Shown: piece after piece, positions 1-7,451 of the stretch
Layout: each line of letters starts with the position of its first letter
Numbering within the stretch: position 1 is the stretch's first letter
From: PWND01 sp964601515
Lineage (GTDB): Bacteria > Bacteroidota > Bacteroidia > Bacteroidales > UBA7960
Direction of reading: 5' to 3'
NCBI GenBank assembly: GCA_964601515.1
Contig: CAZRNU010000098.1
Span: 1 to 11,143 of the forward strand
Length of the DNA stretch: 11,143 bases
The notes under the pieces: generated by a model
What the model was told of the DNA's origin: nothing
What the model saw: the letters and a program-made list of their open reading frames with translations, nothing else
Databases searched by the model: none
Translations under genes and position numbers: made by a program

Positions 1-84
1 GCAGAAGATCCATTAAGAGCCGTTGCAAGGGGTACCGGAATTGCTCTGAAGAATTTTGACAAATTCCCATTCCTCATTAAATAA
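1..84 (+). CDS. mreB: MreB rod-shape actin homologue, C-terminal end only
   Basis: The window opens inside a gene whose last 27 codons read in frame from base 1 to a TAA stop at 82-84. The visible peptide begins AEDPLRAVARGTGIALKN and ends KFPFLIK. The segment EDPL-AVARGTG-AL-N is the conserved C-terminal helix of MreB, the bacterial actin that forms membrane-bound filaments and guides the cell-wall elongation complex. The ATPase core lies upstream of the window and cannot be checked. The call rests on this short tail and on mreC and mreD following immediately (23 bp to mreC), which is the classical mreBCD order. Co-transcription with mreC is likely, as nothing resembling a terminator lies between them. 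Confidence 0.9.
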   Translation, partial: AEDPLRAVARGTGIALKNFDKFPFLIK

Positions 85-107
85 TATCAATCTGAAAGTA
101 TCAGAAT

Positions 108-947
108 ATGCGCAATATCTTTAATTTCATAATAAAGCAGCAATTTTTCTTTTTATTCTTACTGCTCGAAGTAATTGCGTTCGTCCTAATTGTTCAGAAT
201 CAGTATTACCAAAGAAGTCTTTTTATGAATACTGCAAATGTTTTTACAGGAAACATTTACCAATCGTATTCAAACTTAAGAAGCTATTTAACTTTGAGAC
301 AGACTAACCAAATACTTTCTGAAGAAATAACTGCATTAAAAGGATATACAAGAAATTCATATCTAATAAACGACAGAAATATTTTTCAATATAGAGATAC
401 TGTTTTTCAAAAACAATACACATATCTCAATGCCAAAGTAATCAAAAACTCAGTTTACGATAGAAACAATCATATAACTCTTGATAAAGGCCGGAAGCAA
501 GGGATAGAGCCCGACATGGGAATAATAACCTATAACGGAGTAATTGGCATTATTACAAATGTATCAAACAATTTTTCTACTGCCATAAGTCTGCTTCATG
601 GTAATTCAATGATTTCGGCAAGACATAAAAACAGCAGGCATCTTGGCACCCTTATTTGGGAAGGATATAATTATAGGAAAACTACATTTATTCATCTACC
701 TCCTCATGTGACAATAAATATCGGAGACACGATAGAAACAAGTGGATACTCTCATGTTTTTCCTGAAAATATTCCTATTGGAATTATTTCAGACTTCGAG
801 GTTAAAAAAGGTGACAATTTTTACACAATTGATATTGATCTTTTTGTTGATTTTAATAGTATTGAATATGTAAGTATAGTGAAAAATCTTTTGAAAGATG
901 AGCAGTTAATTTTAGAAACAAATTCAAAAATTAACGGCAACAACTAA
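108..947 (+). CDS. mreC: Rod shape-determining protein MreC
   Basis: This encodes a 279-residue bitopic inner-membrane protein. MreC links the cytoplasmic MreB filaments to periplasmic peptidoglycan synthases (PBP2/RodA) during lateral wall growth. One hydrophobic segment at about residues 11-30 follows a short basic N-terminus, then comes a probable coiled coil at about 45-80 (rich in L, N, Q and E), then a beta-rich periplasmic domain at about 105-262. Family signatures are NHITLDKGRKQGIEPDMG (121-138), the NGVIGII segment near 143-149 and SGYSHVFPENIPIG (212-225). The length is normal for MreC in this phylum. The start at 108 is chosen because the membrane anchor follows directly and the gene sits 23 bp behind mreB. 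mreD begins 7 bp after the stop, so the genes are almost certainly one operon. No Shine-Dalgarno is obvious, as is usual for Bacteroidota. Confidence 0.95.
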   Translation: MRNIFNFIIKQQFFFLFLLLEVIAFVLIVQNQYYQRSLFMNTANVFTGNIYQSYSNLRSYLTLRQTNQILSEEITALKGYTRNSYLINDRNIFQYRDTVFQKQYTYLNAKVIKNSVYDRNNHITLDKGRKQGIEPDMGIITYNGVIGIITNVSNNFSTAISLLHGNSMISARHKNSRHLGTLIWEGYNYRKTTFIHLPPHVTINIGDTIETSGYSHVFPENIPIGIISDFEVKKGDNFYTIDIDLFVDFNSIEYVSIVKNLLKDEQLILETNSKINGNN

Positions 948-954
948 GAAAATT

Positions 955-1470
955 ATGGGAACTCAGGTTTTAAAATACATTGCTAAGTTTTTTTCCCTTG
1001 TACTATTGCAAATCTTAATATTTGACCAGTTGAGATTTAGCGGTTATATAAGTCCCTACATTTACATAATTTTCGTACTAAACTTACCTTTAAATTTTTC
1101 AAAAACGGCAATTCTTTTCATGGCTTTTGCTATTGGATTAACAATTGATGTTTTTTCCGACTCATTAGGAATTCACGCTGCAGCTACTGTATTTATGGCA
1201 TTTTGCAGACCTGCGGTTATAGACCTAATTTCAACAAAAAAGGAATTTGAAGAAGAAGCAACTCCATCATTAGGATTTATGGGTATTAGGTGGATAATCC
1301 CCTACACTGTTATTCTGGTTTTTTTACATCATACTTTTCTGTTTTTTGCTGAAATCTTTTCTTTTAAAGAGTTTTGGGCAACAATCAGCAGAGCCTTTAT
1401 CAGTACTTTCTTCACATTTTTATTAATAATTATTACTCACTACTTATTTGATAAAATTGCTAAAAAATAA
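955..1470 (+). CDS. mreD: Rod shape-determining protein MreD
   Basis: This encodes a 171-residue polytopic inner-membrane protein, the third member of the mreBCD module, thought to work with MreC in the elongation complex. Hydrophobic stretches lie at about residues 10-27, 31-48, 52-66, 72-90, 112-135 and 143-166, giving five or six membrane segments. The motif GLTIDVFSDSLGIHA (61-75) matches the conserved MreD pattern in which an acidic residue (D65) sits in a membrane segment followed by a G-x-H-A turn. A charged acidic loop (KKEFEEEA, about 95-102) separates the two halves, and the C-terminus is basic (KIAKK). Overall conservation in this family is low, so the assignment relies on topology, the motif and position right after mreC. 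In many Bacteroidota mrdA and rodA follow here, but they do not in this window. Confidence 0.92.
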   Translation: MGTQVLKYIAKFFSLVLLQILIFDQLRFSGYISPYIYIIFVLNLPLNFSKTAILFMAFAIGLTIDVFSDSLGIHAAATVFMAFCRPAVIDLISTKKEFEEEATPSLGFMGIRWIIPYTVILVFLHHTFLFFAEIFSFKEFWATISRAFISTFFTFLLIIITHYLFDKIAKK

Positions 1471-1499
1471 TCCGGGCGGTTAATTTTTCTAAAAAACTT

Positions 1500-1528
1500 T
1501 TTGAAAATAATCAAATGAGGTATTTTTA
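1500..1528 (+). promoter_or_regulatory. Weak candidate promoter before the TlpA-like gene
   Basis: TTTG at 1500-1503 is followed 17 nt later by TATTTTTA at 1521-1528, which resembles the Bacteroidota sigma-A pattern TTTG / TAnnTTTG. The spacing is about 2 nt short and the final G of the -7 element is missing. Transcription from it would start near 1535, downstream of the first ATG (1515) and just upstream of the ATG at 1554. In this AT-rich background such matches arise by chance, so this is only a candidate. Read-through from mreD is the alternative. Confidence 0.2.
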
Positions 1529-1553
1529 CATTATTAACAAAAACTTCAATAAT

Positions 1554-2726
1554 ATGCAGAAAATAGCTGTTGTTTTTCTTATTTCGATATTTCTGTTTGG
1601 ATGTAAATCCGGCGACGACAAAAATGATAAATATTTTATAATAAAAGGGGAATTGCAAAATGCTGCTAACATAAGATTCAGCATAGACGAACTTACTACA
1701 AATGATTTAACTCCGGTCGACAGCTTGTTTGCCGACAGCGAAGGAAGGTTTGCATATAGAAATAACAACATCGATGATGCAAGTTTTTACATTTTAAAAA
1801 TAAACAGAATCAACACCCTTACACTATTATTAGAACCCGGCGAAGTGATTGAATTGAAAGGTGATGCAAACAATATTCTTAAAACTGCAGAAGTTGACGG
1901 GTCAAAAGGCACTAACCTAATGCTTAAACTTAACAGAAAACTTGCTCATAGTTATAACGTTCTTGATTCTTTGGCTGATCAATACAGAGATAGCAGATAT
2001 TTATCAAACTTTGATGAAATAAGACAAAAACTTAATGCAGAATATGTAAGAGTGTTTGATGAACAAAGAGAATTTGTAAAACAGTTTATAATTGACAACC
2101 CTGAGTCACTTGCATCTATCATAGCACTAAATCAATATTTAGGCGACAGCATGCTTCTGACAATGTCAGAGCATTTTGAACTTTTCGAAAATCTTAGCAA
2201 TAGTTTATCAGCCAAATACCCAACAAACAAACACGTTGTAGATCTTAAAAGACAAATTAGCAACTTTAAGAGAAGAAGTTTTCAAAGAAAACAAGCCGAA
2301 GAGCAATTGGCAATAGGTAAAAAAGCACCCGAAATTCTCATGAATAATATCTCCGGAAATCCTGTTGCACTTTCATCACTTTCAGGACAATATGTTTTGA
2401 TAGATTTTTGGGCTAGCTGGTGTGAATTATGTAAAGCCAACAATGAAAAACTGAAACATATTTATAAATTATACAATCCTAAAGGATTTGAAATATATTC
2501 AGTATCATTAGATCGCAGCATAGATGAATTGAAACAGGCAATTAATGAATTAAAACCTGATTGGGCTAATGTTAGTGATCTTCAATTTTGGAACAGCCCT
2601 GTTGTTGGAATATATAATATAGACGGTCTGCCCTTCAATGTATTAATTGACAGAGAAGGAATTATTCTTGATAAAAACTTAGCACCTGAAGAACTGGAAG
2701 AAATCTTAAGCAAAAAGCTTAAATGA
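1554..2726 (+). CDS. TlpA-like thioredoxin-fold lipoprotein with DUF4369-type N-terminal domain
   Basis: This encodes a predicted envelope thiol-disulfide oxidoreductase. I place the start at 1554 (390 residues) rather than at the in-frame ATG at 1515, because translation from 1554 begins MQKIAVVFLISIFLFGCKSG: a lipoprotein signal peptide with lipobox LFGC and lipidated Cys17. The 13 extra residues from 1515 (MRYFYIINKNFNN) would precede the signal. After the lipid anchor comes a beta-rich region (about 26-115) of the kind annotated DUF4369 in Bacteroidota TlpA proteins, then a charged helical region (about 120-250), then a TlpA/AhpC-TSA thioredoxin domain (about 251-390). The domain has the active site WASWCELCK, with redox cysteines C290 and C293, and the cis-proline loop GLPFNVLID (Pro360). 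Such proteins reduce or isomerise periplasmic disulfides or support cytochrome maturation; the client here is unknown. It lies 83 bp after mreD and 39 bp before the peptidase start at 2766. Confidence 0.85.
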   Translation: MQKIAVVFLISIFLFGCKSGDDKNDKYFIIKGELQNAANIRFSIDELTTNDLTPVDSLFADSEGRFAYRNNNIDDASFYILKINRINTLTLLLEPGEVIELKGDANNILKTAEVDGSKGTNLMLKLNRKLAHSYNVLDSLADQYRDSRYLSNFDEIRQKLNAEYVRVFDEQREFVKQFIIDNPESLASIIALNQYLGDSMLLTMSEHFELFENLSNSLSAKYPTNKHVVDLKRQISNFKRRSFQRKQAEEQLAIGKKAPEILMNNISGNPVALSSLSGQYVLIDFWASWCELCKANNEKLKHIYKLYNPKGFEIYSVSLDRSIDELKQAINELKPDWANVSDLQFWNSPVVGIYNIDGLPFNVLIDREGIILDKNLAPEELEEILSKKLK

Positions 2727-2756
2727 TAAGCTTATATGTTTATTTTTGCATATAAG
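2726..2756 (+). repeat. Inverted repeats between the TlpA-like gene and the M1 peptidase gene
   Basis: Two overlapping dyads are visible. ATAAGCTTAT (2726-2735) is a perfect 10-bp palindrome that touches the tlpA-like stop codon. CTTATATG (2731-2738) pairs perfectly with CATATAAG (2749-2756) around a 10-nt loop. There is no T-run after the second arm, so it is not a typical intrinsic terminator. The second hairpin would bury the ATG at 2736, and the preferred start at 2766 lies 9 nt beyond it. Possible roles are an mRNA processing or stability element between the two cistrons, or chance in AT-rich DNA. Confidence 0.5.
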
Positions 2757-2765
2757 CCTATTGTA

Positions 2766-5700
2766 ATGAAAATAAAAACTCCACTCATATTACTGTTACT
2801 GGCATTAATAAATAATATTGCTATTGCAGAAAAACAGTATTTCCAGCAGAAAATAAACAATACGATAAATGTTATTCTCGATGATGAAAAGCATAAGATA
2901 AATGCTCAAATCGAAATTGAGTATATAAATAATAGTCCCGATACCTTAACTTTTATTTACTTTCACTTATGGCCAAATGCATTCAGTAATAATAATACTG
3001 CCTTTGCGAAGCAGAATTTGCGAAATGGGAAGAAAGAGTTTTATTTCGCTTCGGAAGAAGAAAGAGGCTATATTGACAGTCTTGATTTTAAAATAAACTC
3101 TATCACTGCAAAGTGGGAGCAAGATTCTGAAAACCCTGATATTGCAAAATTACTCCTTAATAATCCACTTCTCCCGGGAGATACAATATACATAAACACC
3201 CCGTTTAGGGTAAAATTTCCTAACTCATCATTTAGCAGACTTGGGCATAATGGTCAAGCATACTATGCCACGCAATGGTATCCTAAGCCCGCTGTATACG
3301 ACAAATTTGGATGGCATCCTATGCCCTATTTATACAATGGCGAATTTTATTCCGAATTTGGCAACTTTGATGTACACATTACACTCCCAAACAACTACAT
3401 AGTAGCTGCTTCCGGAGAATTACTTACTTATGAAGAAATTATCAAGCTTGATTCTCTCTCAAACTTTTGGCAAAATATTTTAAAGGATTATAACCTTCCT
3501 GATAATATTGACTTTCCTGAATCGTCTCAAACATTTAAAACCTTACACTTCAGGATTGAAAATGCCCATGATTTCGCCTGGATTGCAGATAAACGTTTTT
3601 ATGTTTTATCTACTCCTTTAAAACTCAGTGAATCAGGAAAAACAGTGAGCTGCTATTCCTTTTTTACTGAAAATTCAAGTATATGGGAACATACACCGCG
3701 ATATATAAGCAGAGCAATTAAGTTTATGTCTGATTTAGTTGGAGAATATCCTTATAAAACATTTTCAGCAGTGCAAATTCTGAACAGTGGAGGTGCCAAT
3801 ATGGAATATCCCGGACTTACAACTATTGGAGATAAACTTGATAGTTTTCAACTCGACAGAGTAATTGCTCACGAAGCAATTCATAATTGGTTTTATGGCA
3901 TTTTAGCATTTAATGAAAGGCAACATCCATGGCTTGACGAAGGTTTCACTTCTTATTATGACCACAGATATATTTACGAATATTATACTAATCTGGATTT
4001 TTTGGGCGGACTGTCAAAATCAATATTTGGAGAATATTTTGATCTTTCACATTATCCTTATGTAAAACAAGATGAGATAACAGTATTGGCACTCCAACGG
4101 CTCAATATTGATCTTCCGCCATTGCTCCACAGCACTGAATTTGACATGATTAACTATTTTGCAATGGTATATAACAAAGCCAGCATAAGCATTACTCACC
4201 TTGAAAAATATCTTGGCAAAGAAGAATTTGACCGAATAGTGAAAATATTTTATAATGAATGGAAGTTTAAACACCCTAATCCGGATAATCTGAGAAATAT
4301 TTTCGAAAAAGAATCAGGTAGAGATTTAAGCTGGTTTTTTGATGATATGATTGGCAGCACAAAACTTGCTGATTACAGCATTAAAAAGGTAAAGCAGTTT
4401 TATGACGGTTATAAAATTACTTTAAAAAACAATGGAGAAATAAATTCACCAATTTCGGTTTCAGGGATGTATAATAATGAAGTTGTAAGCACGGTTTGGG
4501 TTGAAGGCTTTTGGGGAAAACAACAAATAGAGCTGCCAAAAGGAAATTATGACATAATTACAATAGACCCAAATTATTACACACTAGATTATAACAGAAA
4601 TAACAACAATTATCACGTTGGGAAAATATTCCCTCACATAAACCCATTACACATTCAACCATTCATAAGTATTGAAAATCCTTATAAAACACAAATATTT
4701 GCATCTCCGGTTATAGGATGGAACAAAAGTAGCGGTTTTATGCCCGGTTTGGCATTTTACAATCAAGTATTACCTTTCAACTCAAATGAACTATTTCTAA
4801 TGCCTATGTATGGCTTAGAAAACAACAAATTGCAAGGGGAAACCTGGGCTTACAAAACATTCTTTAACAGAAGCAGAAAAGGAATTCATTCTGTGAGGGC
4901 AGGCATAAATTTAAAAAGTTATGGAACAGCTTCTGTTTATGATGATAATGACTATTTTTATAAAGTCCAACCACAAATTACTATTACATTCAATAATACG
5001 GCTGCTGTTTATGACCTAACTAATTATATAACACTAAGATCGGTTTTCATAAACAGAGATAACCCCATTAAGTTTAATAATCAAAGTTTAGATGAAAAAA
5101 GACTTAAATACAGTGTTTACGAATTATCATATCATCATCATCAAAACTTTACAATAAACCAATACGAGATTAATGCTGTTTTGCAACTGGGTGAAAATCT
5201 AATTAAAGCTTTTGGTGAATATAATTACTCATTTATTTATGATAGAATGGGTAATGAATTTAAAGTAAGGCTTTTTGCGGGAAAATTTTTTAAATCTCCA
5301 AGCTATTCAGATCCTGTTGACTATAGGTTCAGGCTGGGAAATCATTTAGGTCATCACGACTATTTATATGACAATACATACTTATCAAGGGGGCATTATG
5401 GCTTTAACTACCTTAATAATCAAACATATCAGAAAGATGGTGCATTTCGAATAATAACACCGGTAGGACAAACATACAATTGGCTTGCAGCATGTAATTT
5501 AACATTAAATGTTCCCCATTTGCCAGTAAGTCTTTTTGCTGATATTGGATTGTATGACTATTCTCAAGATTATTCAAAGTATCCTCCTTACGTTGCAGGA
5601 ATTCAATTGGAGCTTATCAAAAATTTAATAACAATCTACGTTCCGGTATTTATGTCGCCTGAAATCGAAAATGCAGCAAACTTGGCTTATGATAATTATT

Positions 5701-5783
5701 TTCAAAAAATTTCTTTCACAATTAGATTTGACAGACTAAATCTTTTCGAACAATTAAAGGCAATTACTTCATTCTTATATTAA
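2766..5783 (+). CDS. Exported M1-family zinc metallopeptidase with C-terminal probable outer-membrane beta-barrel
   Basis: This encodes a zinc aminopeptidase-like enzyme of family M1 (gluzincin). The start at 2766 gives 1005 residues and a clean signal peptide, MKIKTPLILLLLALINNIAIA; the in-frame ATG at 2736 adds MFIFAYKPIV and sits inside a hairpin. Numbered from 2766, the N-terminal beta domain spans about 25-290. The substrate-binding GAMEN-like motif is GGANMEYPG (342-350). The zinc site is HEAIH (369-373), with the third ligand E392 exactly 18 residues on, in WLDEGFTSYYDH. A likely catalytic Tyr is Y469 in MVYNKAS. The catalytic domain ends near 540, followed by a short beta domain to about 610. 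Residues about 630-1005 are rich in alternating polar and hydrophobic strands, with many Y, N and G residues, and end in SFLY with an aromatic last residue, as in outer-membrane barrels. All catalytic residues are present. The substrate is unknown. Confidence 0.88.
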   Translation: MKIKTPLILLLLALINNIAIAEKQYFQQKINNTINVILDDEKHKINAQIEIEYINNSPDTLTFIYFHLWPNAFSNNNTAFAKQNLRNGKKEFYFASEEERGYIDSLDFKINSITAKWEQDSENPDIAKLLLNNPLLPGDTIYINTPFRVKFPNSSFSRLGHNGQAYYATQWYPKPAVYDKFGWHPMPYLYNGEFYSEFGNFDVHITLPNNYIVAASGELLTYEEIIKLDSLSNFWQNILKDYNLPDNIDFPESSQTFKTLHFRIENAHDFAWIADKRFYVLSTPLKLSESGKTVSCYSFFTENSSIWEHTPRYISRAIKFMSDLVGEYPYKTFSAVQILNSGGANMEYPGLTTIGDKLDSFQLDRVIAHEAIHNWFYGILAFNERQHPWLDEGFTSYYDHRYIYEYYTNLDFLGGLSKSIFGEYFDLSHYPYVKQDEITVLALQRLNIDLPPLLHSTEFDMINYFAMVYNKASISITHLEKYLGKEEFDRIVKIFYNEWKFKHPNPDNLRNIFEKESGRDLSWFFDDMIGSTKLADYSIKKVKQFYDGYKITLKNNGEINSPISVSGMYNNEVVSTVWVEGFWGKQQIELPKGNYDIITIDPNYYTLDYNRNNNNYHVGKIFPHINPLHIQPFISIENPYKTQIFASPVIGWNKSSGFMPGLAFYNQVLPFNSNELFLMPMYGLENNKLQGETWAYKTFFNRSRKGIHSVRAGINLKSYGTASVYDDNDYFYKVQPQITITFNNTAAVYDLTNYITLRSVFINRDNPIKFNNQSLDEKRLKYSVYELSYHHHQNFTINQYEINAVLQLGENLIKAFGEYNYSFIYDRMGNEFKVRLFAGKFFKSPSYSDPVDYRFRLGNHLGHHDYLYDNTYLSRGHYGFNYLNNQTYQKDGAFRIITPVGQTYNWLAACNLTLNVPHLPVSLFADIGLYDYSQDYSKYPPYVAGIQLELIKNLITIYVPVFMSPEIENAANLAYDNYFQKISFTIRFDRLNLFEQLKAITSFLY

Positions 5784-5785
5784 AA

Positions 5786-5804
5786 ATCCAAAATCAGATT
5801 GGAT
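5786..5804 (+). repeat. Short inverted repeat after the M1 peptidase stop
   Basis: ATCCAA (5786-5791) pairs with TTGGAT (5799-5804) around a 7-nt loop, beginning 2 nt after the stop codon. There is no following T-tract, so this is at best a weak terminator or an mRNA 3'-end stabiliser. The right arm also contains the TTG of a candidate pepD promoter. Confidence 0.3.
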
Positions 5805-5829
5805 AATAATACTGTTATTCGTACTTTTA
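5799..5829 (+). promoter_or_regulatory. Candidate Bacteroidota-type promoter for pepD
   Basis: TTG at 5799-5801 is followed after 20 nt by TACTTTTA (5822-5829), close to the consensus TTG / TAnnTTTG with correct spacing but an A in place of the last G. Predicted initiation is near 5836, leaving a leader of about 55 nt. The change from an envelope peptidase to a cytosolic housekeeping enzyme over a 108-bp gap makes an independent promoter reasonable. The match is imperfect. Confidence 0.4.
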
Positions 5830-5891
5830 CGTTTCGTATTTTAGAAAATAATTTTACAATCAACTAATTTATAAACCTAACAATTTTTATT

Positions 5892-7352
5892 ATGAGTAAA
5901 GTGTTAAGCGGCCTTAAGCCAAAAGCAGTATGGGAAATATTCGAACAAATTTGCAACATTCCACATCCTTCAAAGCATGAAGATAAAATTATTGAATTCA
6001 CTTTAAACTTTGGAAAAAAGCTCGGCCTTGAAACTGTGCAAGATAAAGTTGGCAATGTTTTAATTAGAAAACCCGCCACTAAGGGAATGGAAAAATGCAA
6101 AACAATTATTCTGCAAGGGCATTTGGATATGGTTCCACAAAAAAACAATGACAAAAAACATAATTTTGAAAAAGACCCGATTCAACCTGTTATTGATGGA
6201 GAATGGGTAAGAGCCAACGGAACTACTCTGGGAGCTGACAATGGAATTGGAGCTGCTGCTGCTTTAGCTGTTCTTCAGGACAAAACTTTAAAACATGGAC
6301 CTATTGAATGCCTATTTACAGTTGACGAAGAAACAGGAATGACAGGTGCATTCGGATTAAAACCGGGCTTTTTAAAAGGTGATATTCTCATAAACCTTGA
6401 TTCAGAAGATGAAGGCGAACTTTATATTGGGTGCGCCGGTGGAATCGACACAACAGCAGTTTTCAAATACAAGGAAGAAAAAACTCCTGCAGATCATGTG
6501 GCATACAAAATTGAAGTAAAAGGTCTTAAAGGCGGTCATTCCGGACTTGATATAAACCTTGGAAGAGGAAATGCCAACAAAATTCTTAATAGAATTTTAT
6601 GGGATGCTCATCGCAACATGGGATTATTGCTTGCAGCTATTGAAGGTGGAAGCCTTAGAAATGCTATACCGAGAGAATCATCTGCTATTGTAACTGTTCC
6701 TGAAGCCAATGCTAAAAAGTTTGAAAAACTGGTTAAAACAACAGAAGATACGGTGATTAACGAATTAGGCACAATCGACCCGGGAGTATCTGTTAAAGCT
6801 AAGAAAACCACACTACCGGAAAAAGTAATCGAAAATAAAGTTGCAGGTAAGTTTTTCAATGCAATATATGGCTGTCCCAACGGAGTTTTAAGAATGATAG
6901 GCGACATGCCTGAAGTTGTTGAAACAAGCACTAACCTGGCAATTATAAAATCAGGAAAAAACAAAATAGAGGTTGCATCGCTTCAGAGAAGCTCTGTAGA
7001 TTCAGCTAAAATTGACCTTTGCAACATGATCAGATCGGTATTTGAACTTGCAGGTGCAGATGTTGAACATGGTGGAGCATATCCGGGATGGAAACCAAAT
7101 GTAAACTCTCCTATCCTGAAGGCAATGAAAGATGTTTATAAGAAAAAATTCGGCAAAGTTCCTGAACAAAAAGTTATTCATGCCGGATTGGAATGTGGAC
7201 TTATTGGAGGTGTATATCCAAATCTGGATATGATATCATTTGGGCCAACAATCAGACATCCTCATTCACCCGACGAGAAGGTTAATATCAAGACTGTTCA
7301 ACTGTTTTACGACTTTTTAGTAGAGACTTTACAAAATGCTCCAAAAAAATAA
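5892..7352 (+). CDS. pepD: Cytosol nonspecific dipeptidase (aminoacyl-histidine dipeptidase, M20 family)
   Basis: This encodes a 486-residue cytoplasmic metallo-dipeptidase that hydrolyses a broad range of dipeptides, including Xaa-His, in the last step of peptide use. The length is nearly the same as E. coli PepD (485). There is no signal peptide. The di-metal site is complete: H77 in ILQGHLDMVPQK, bridging D116 in GTTLGADNGIG, general base and ligand E146-E147 in VDEETGMTGAFG, D170 or D173 in NLDSEDEGE, and the C-terminal His of GPTIRHPHSPDE (H458). The inserted lid/dimerisation domain runs from about 190 to 385, with GGHSGLDINLGRGNAN near 214-229 and the typical NAIPRE (257-262). The segment VIHAGLECGLIGG (428-440) is also family-typical. 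The start at 5892 is supported by the usual N-terminus, LKPKAVWEIFEQICNIPHPS. It is probably transcribed alone; the next gene, rpmH, has its own promoter. Confidence 0.96.
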   Translation: MSKVLSGLKPKAVWEIFEQICNIPHPSKHEDKIIEFTLNFGKKLGLETVQDKVGNVLIRKPATKGMEKCKTIILQGHLDMVPQKNNDKKHNFEKDPIQPVIDGEWVRANGTTLGADNGIGAAAALAVLQDKTLKHGPIECLFTVDEETGMTGAFGLKPGFLKGDILINLDSEDEGELYIGCAGGIDTTAVFKYKEEKTPADHVAYKIEVKGLKGGHSGLDINLGRGNANKILNRILWDAHRNMGLLLAAIEGGSLRNAIPRESSAIVTVPEANAKKFEKLVKTTEDTVINELGTIDPGVSVKAKKTTLPEKVIENKVAGKFFNAIYGCPNGVLRMIGDMPEVVETSTNLAIIKSGKNKIEVASLQRSSVDSAKIDLCNMIRSVFELAGADVEHGGAYPGWKPNVNSPILKAMKDVYKKKFGKVPEQKVIHAGLECGLIGGVYPNLDMISFGPTIRHPHSPDEKVNIKTVQLFYDFLVETLQNAPKK

Positions 7353-7373
7353 AGAAAGTTTTTAACTAACTTA

Positions 7374-7403
7374 TTGTCTGTTAAAATAATTTATTTATCT
7401 TTG
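7374..7403 (+). promoter_or_regulatory. rpmH promoter, Bacteroidota sigma-A type
   Basis: TTG (7374-7376), a 19-nt spacer and TATCTTTG (7396-7403) match the Bacteroidota housekeeping promoter TTG / TAnnTTTG at every fixed position with ideal spacing. This is the best promoter in the window. Transcription would start around 7408-7411, giving a leader of about 88-90 nt before rpmH. Confidence 0.8.
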
Positions 7404-7407
7404 CAGT

Positions 7408-7451
7408 CCTTAAAAACAGGCATTTTAATGTTATCTTTTTGATAATTAAGG
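7408..7451 (+). promoter_or_regulatory. Potential folded 5' leader of the rpmH mRNA
   Basis: CCTTAA (7408-7413) can pair with TTAAGG (7446-7451). Inside it TTATC (7431-7435) and GATAA (7441-7445) pair around a TTTTT loop, directly stacked on the outer helix. CAT/ATG within 7421-7430 could form a third very short stem. The right outer arm overlaps the purine-rich AAGGAG (7448-7453), which looks like a Shine-Dalgarno but is 44 nt from the ATG and so unlikely to serve rpmH. This could be a ribosomal-protein autoregulatory leader, but the helices are short and AT-rich, and the left arm lies right at the predicted start of transcription. Confidence 0.35.

Noticed and set aside
1515..1553. Alternative upstream start for the TlpA-like gene, adding 13 residues
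   Set aside because: The added residues displace the signal peptide from the N-terminus; the start at 1554 gives a textbook lipoprotein signal with lipobox LFGC.
1440..1771. Two overlapping reverse-strand open frames (72 and 81 codons) around the mreD/TlpA-like junction
   Set aside because: Both largely overlap strong forward genes. Their sequences are low in complexity and hydrophobic, as expected from AT-rich antisense translation.
6608..6964. A 118-codon open frame on the reverse strand inside pepD
   Set aside because: It lies wholly within a well-supported gene, has no promoter or recognisable domain, and is the antisense shadow expected of a codon-biased reading frame.
7428..7442. A minimal upstream reading frame (M-L-S-F, stop) in the rpmH leader
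   Set aside because: Four codons with no regulatory amino-acid run and no ribosome-binding site; an ATG is expected by chance in such a leader.
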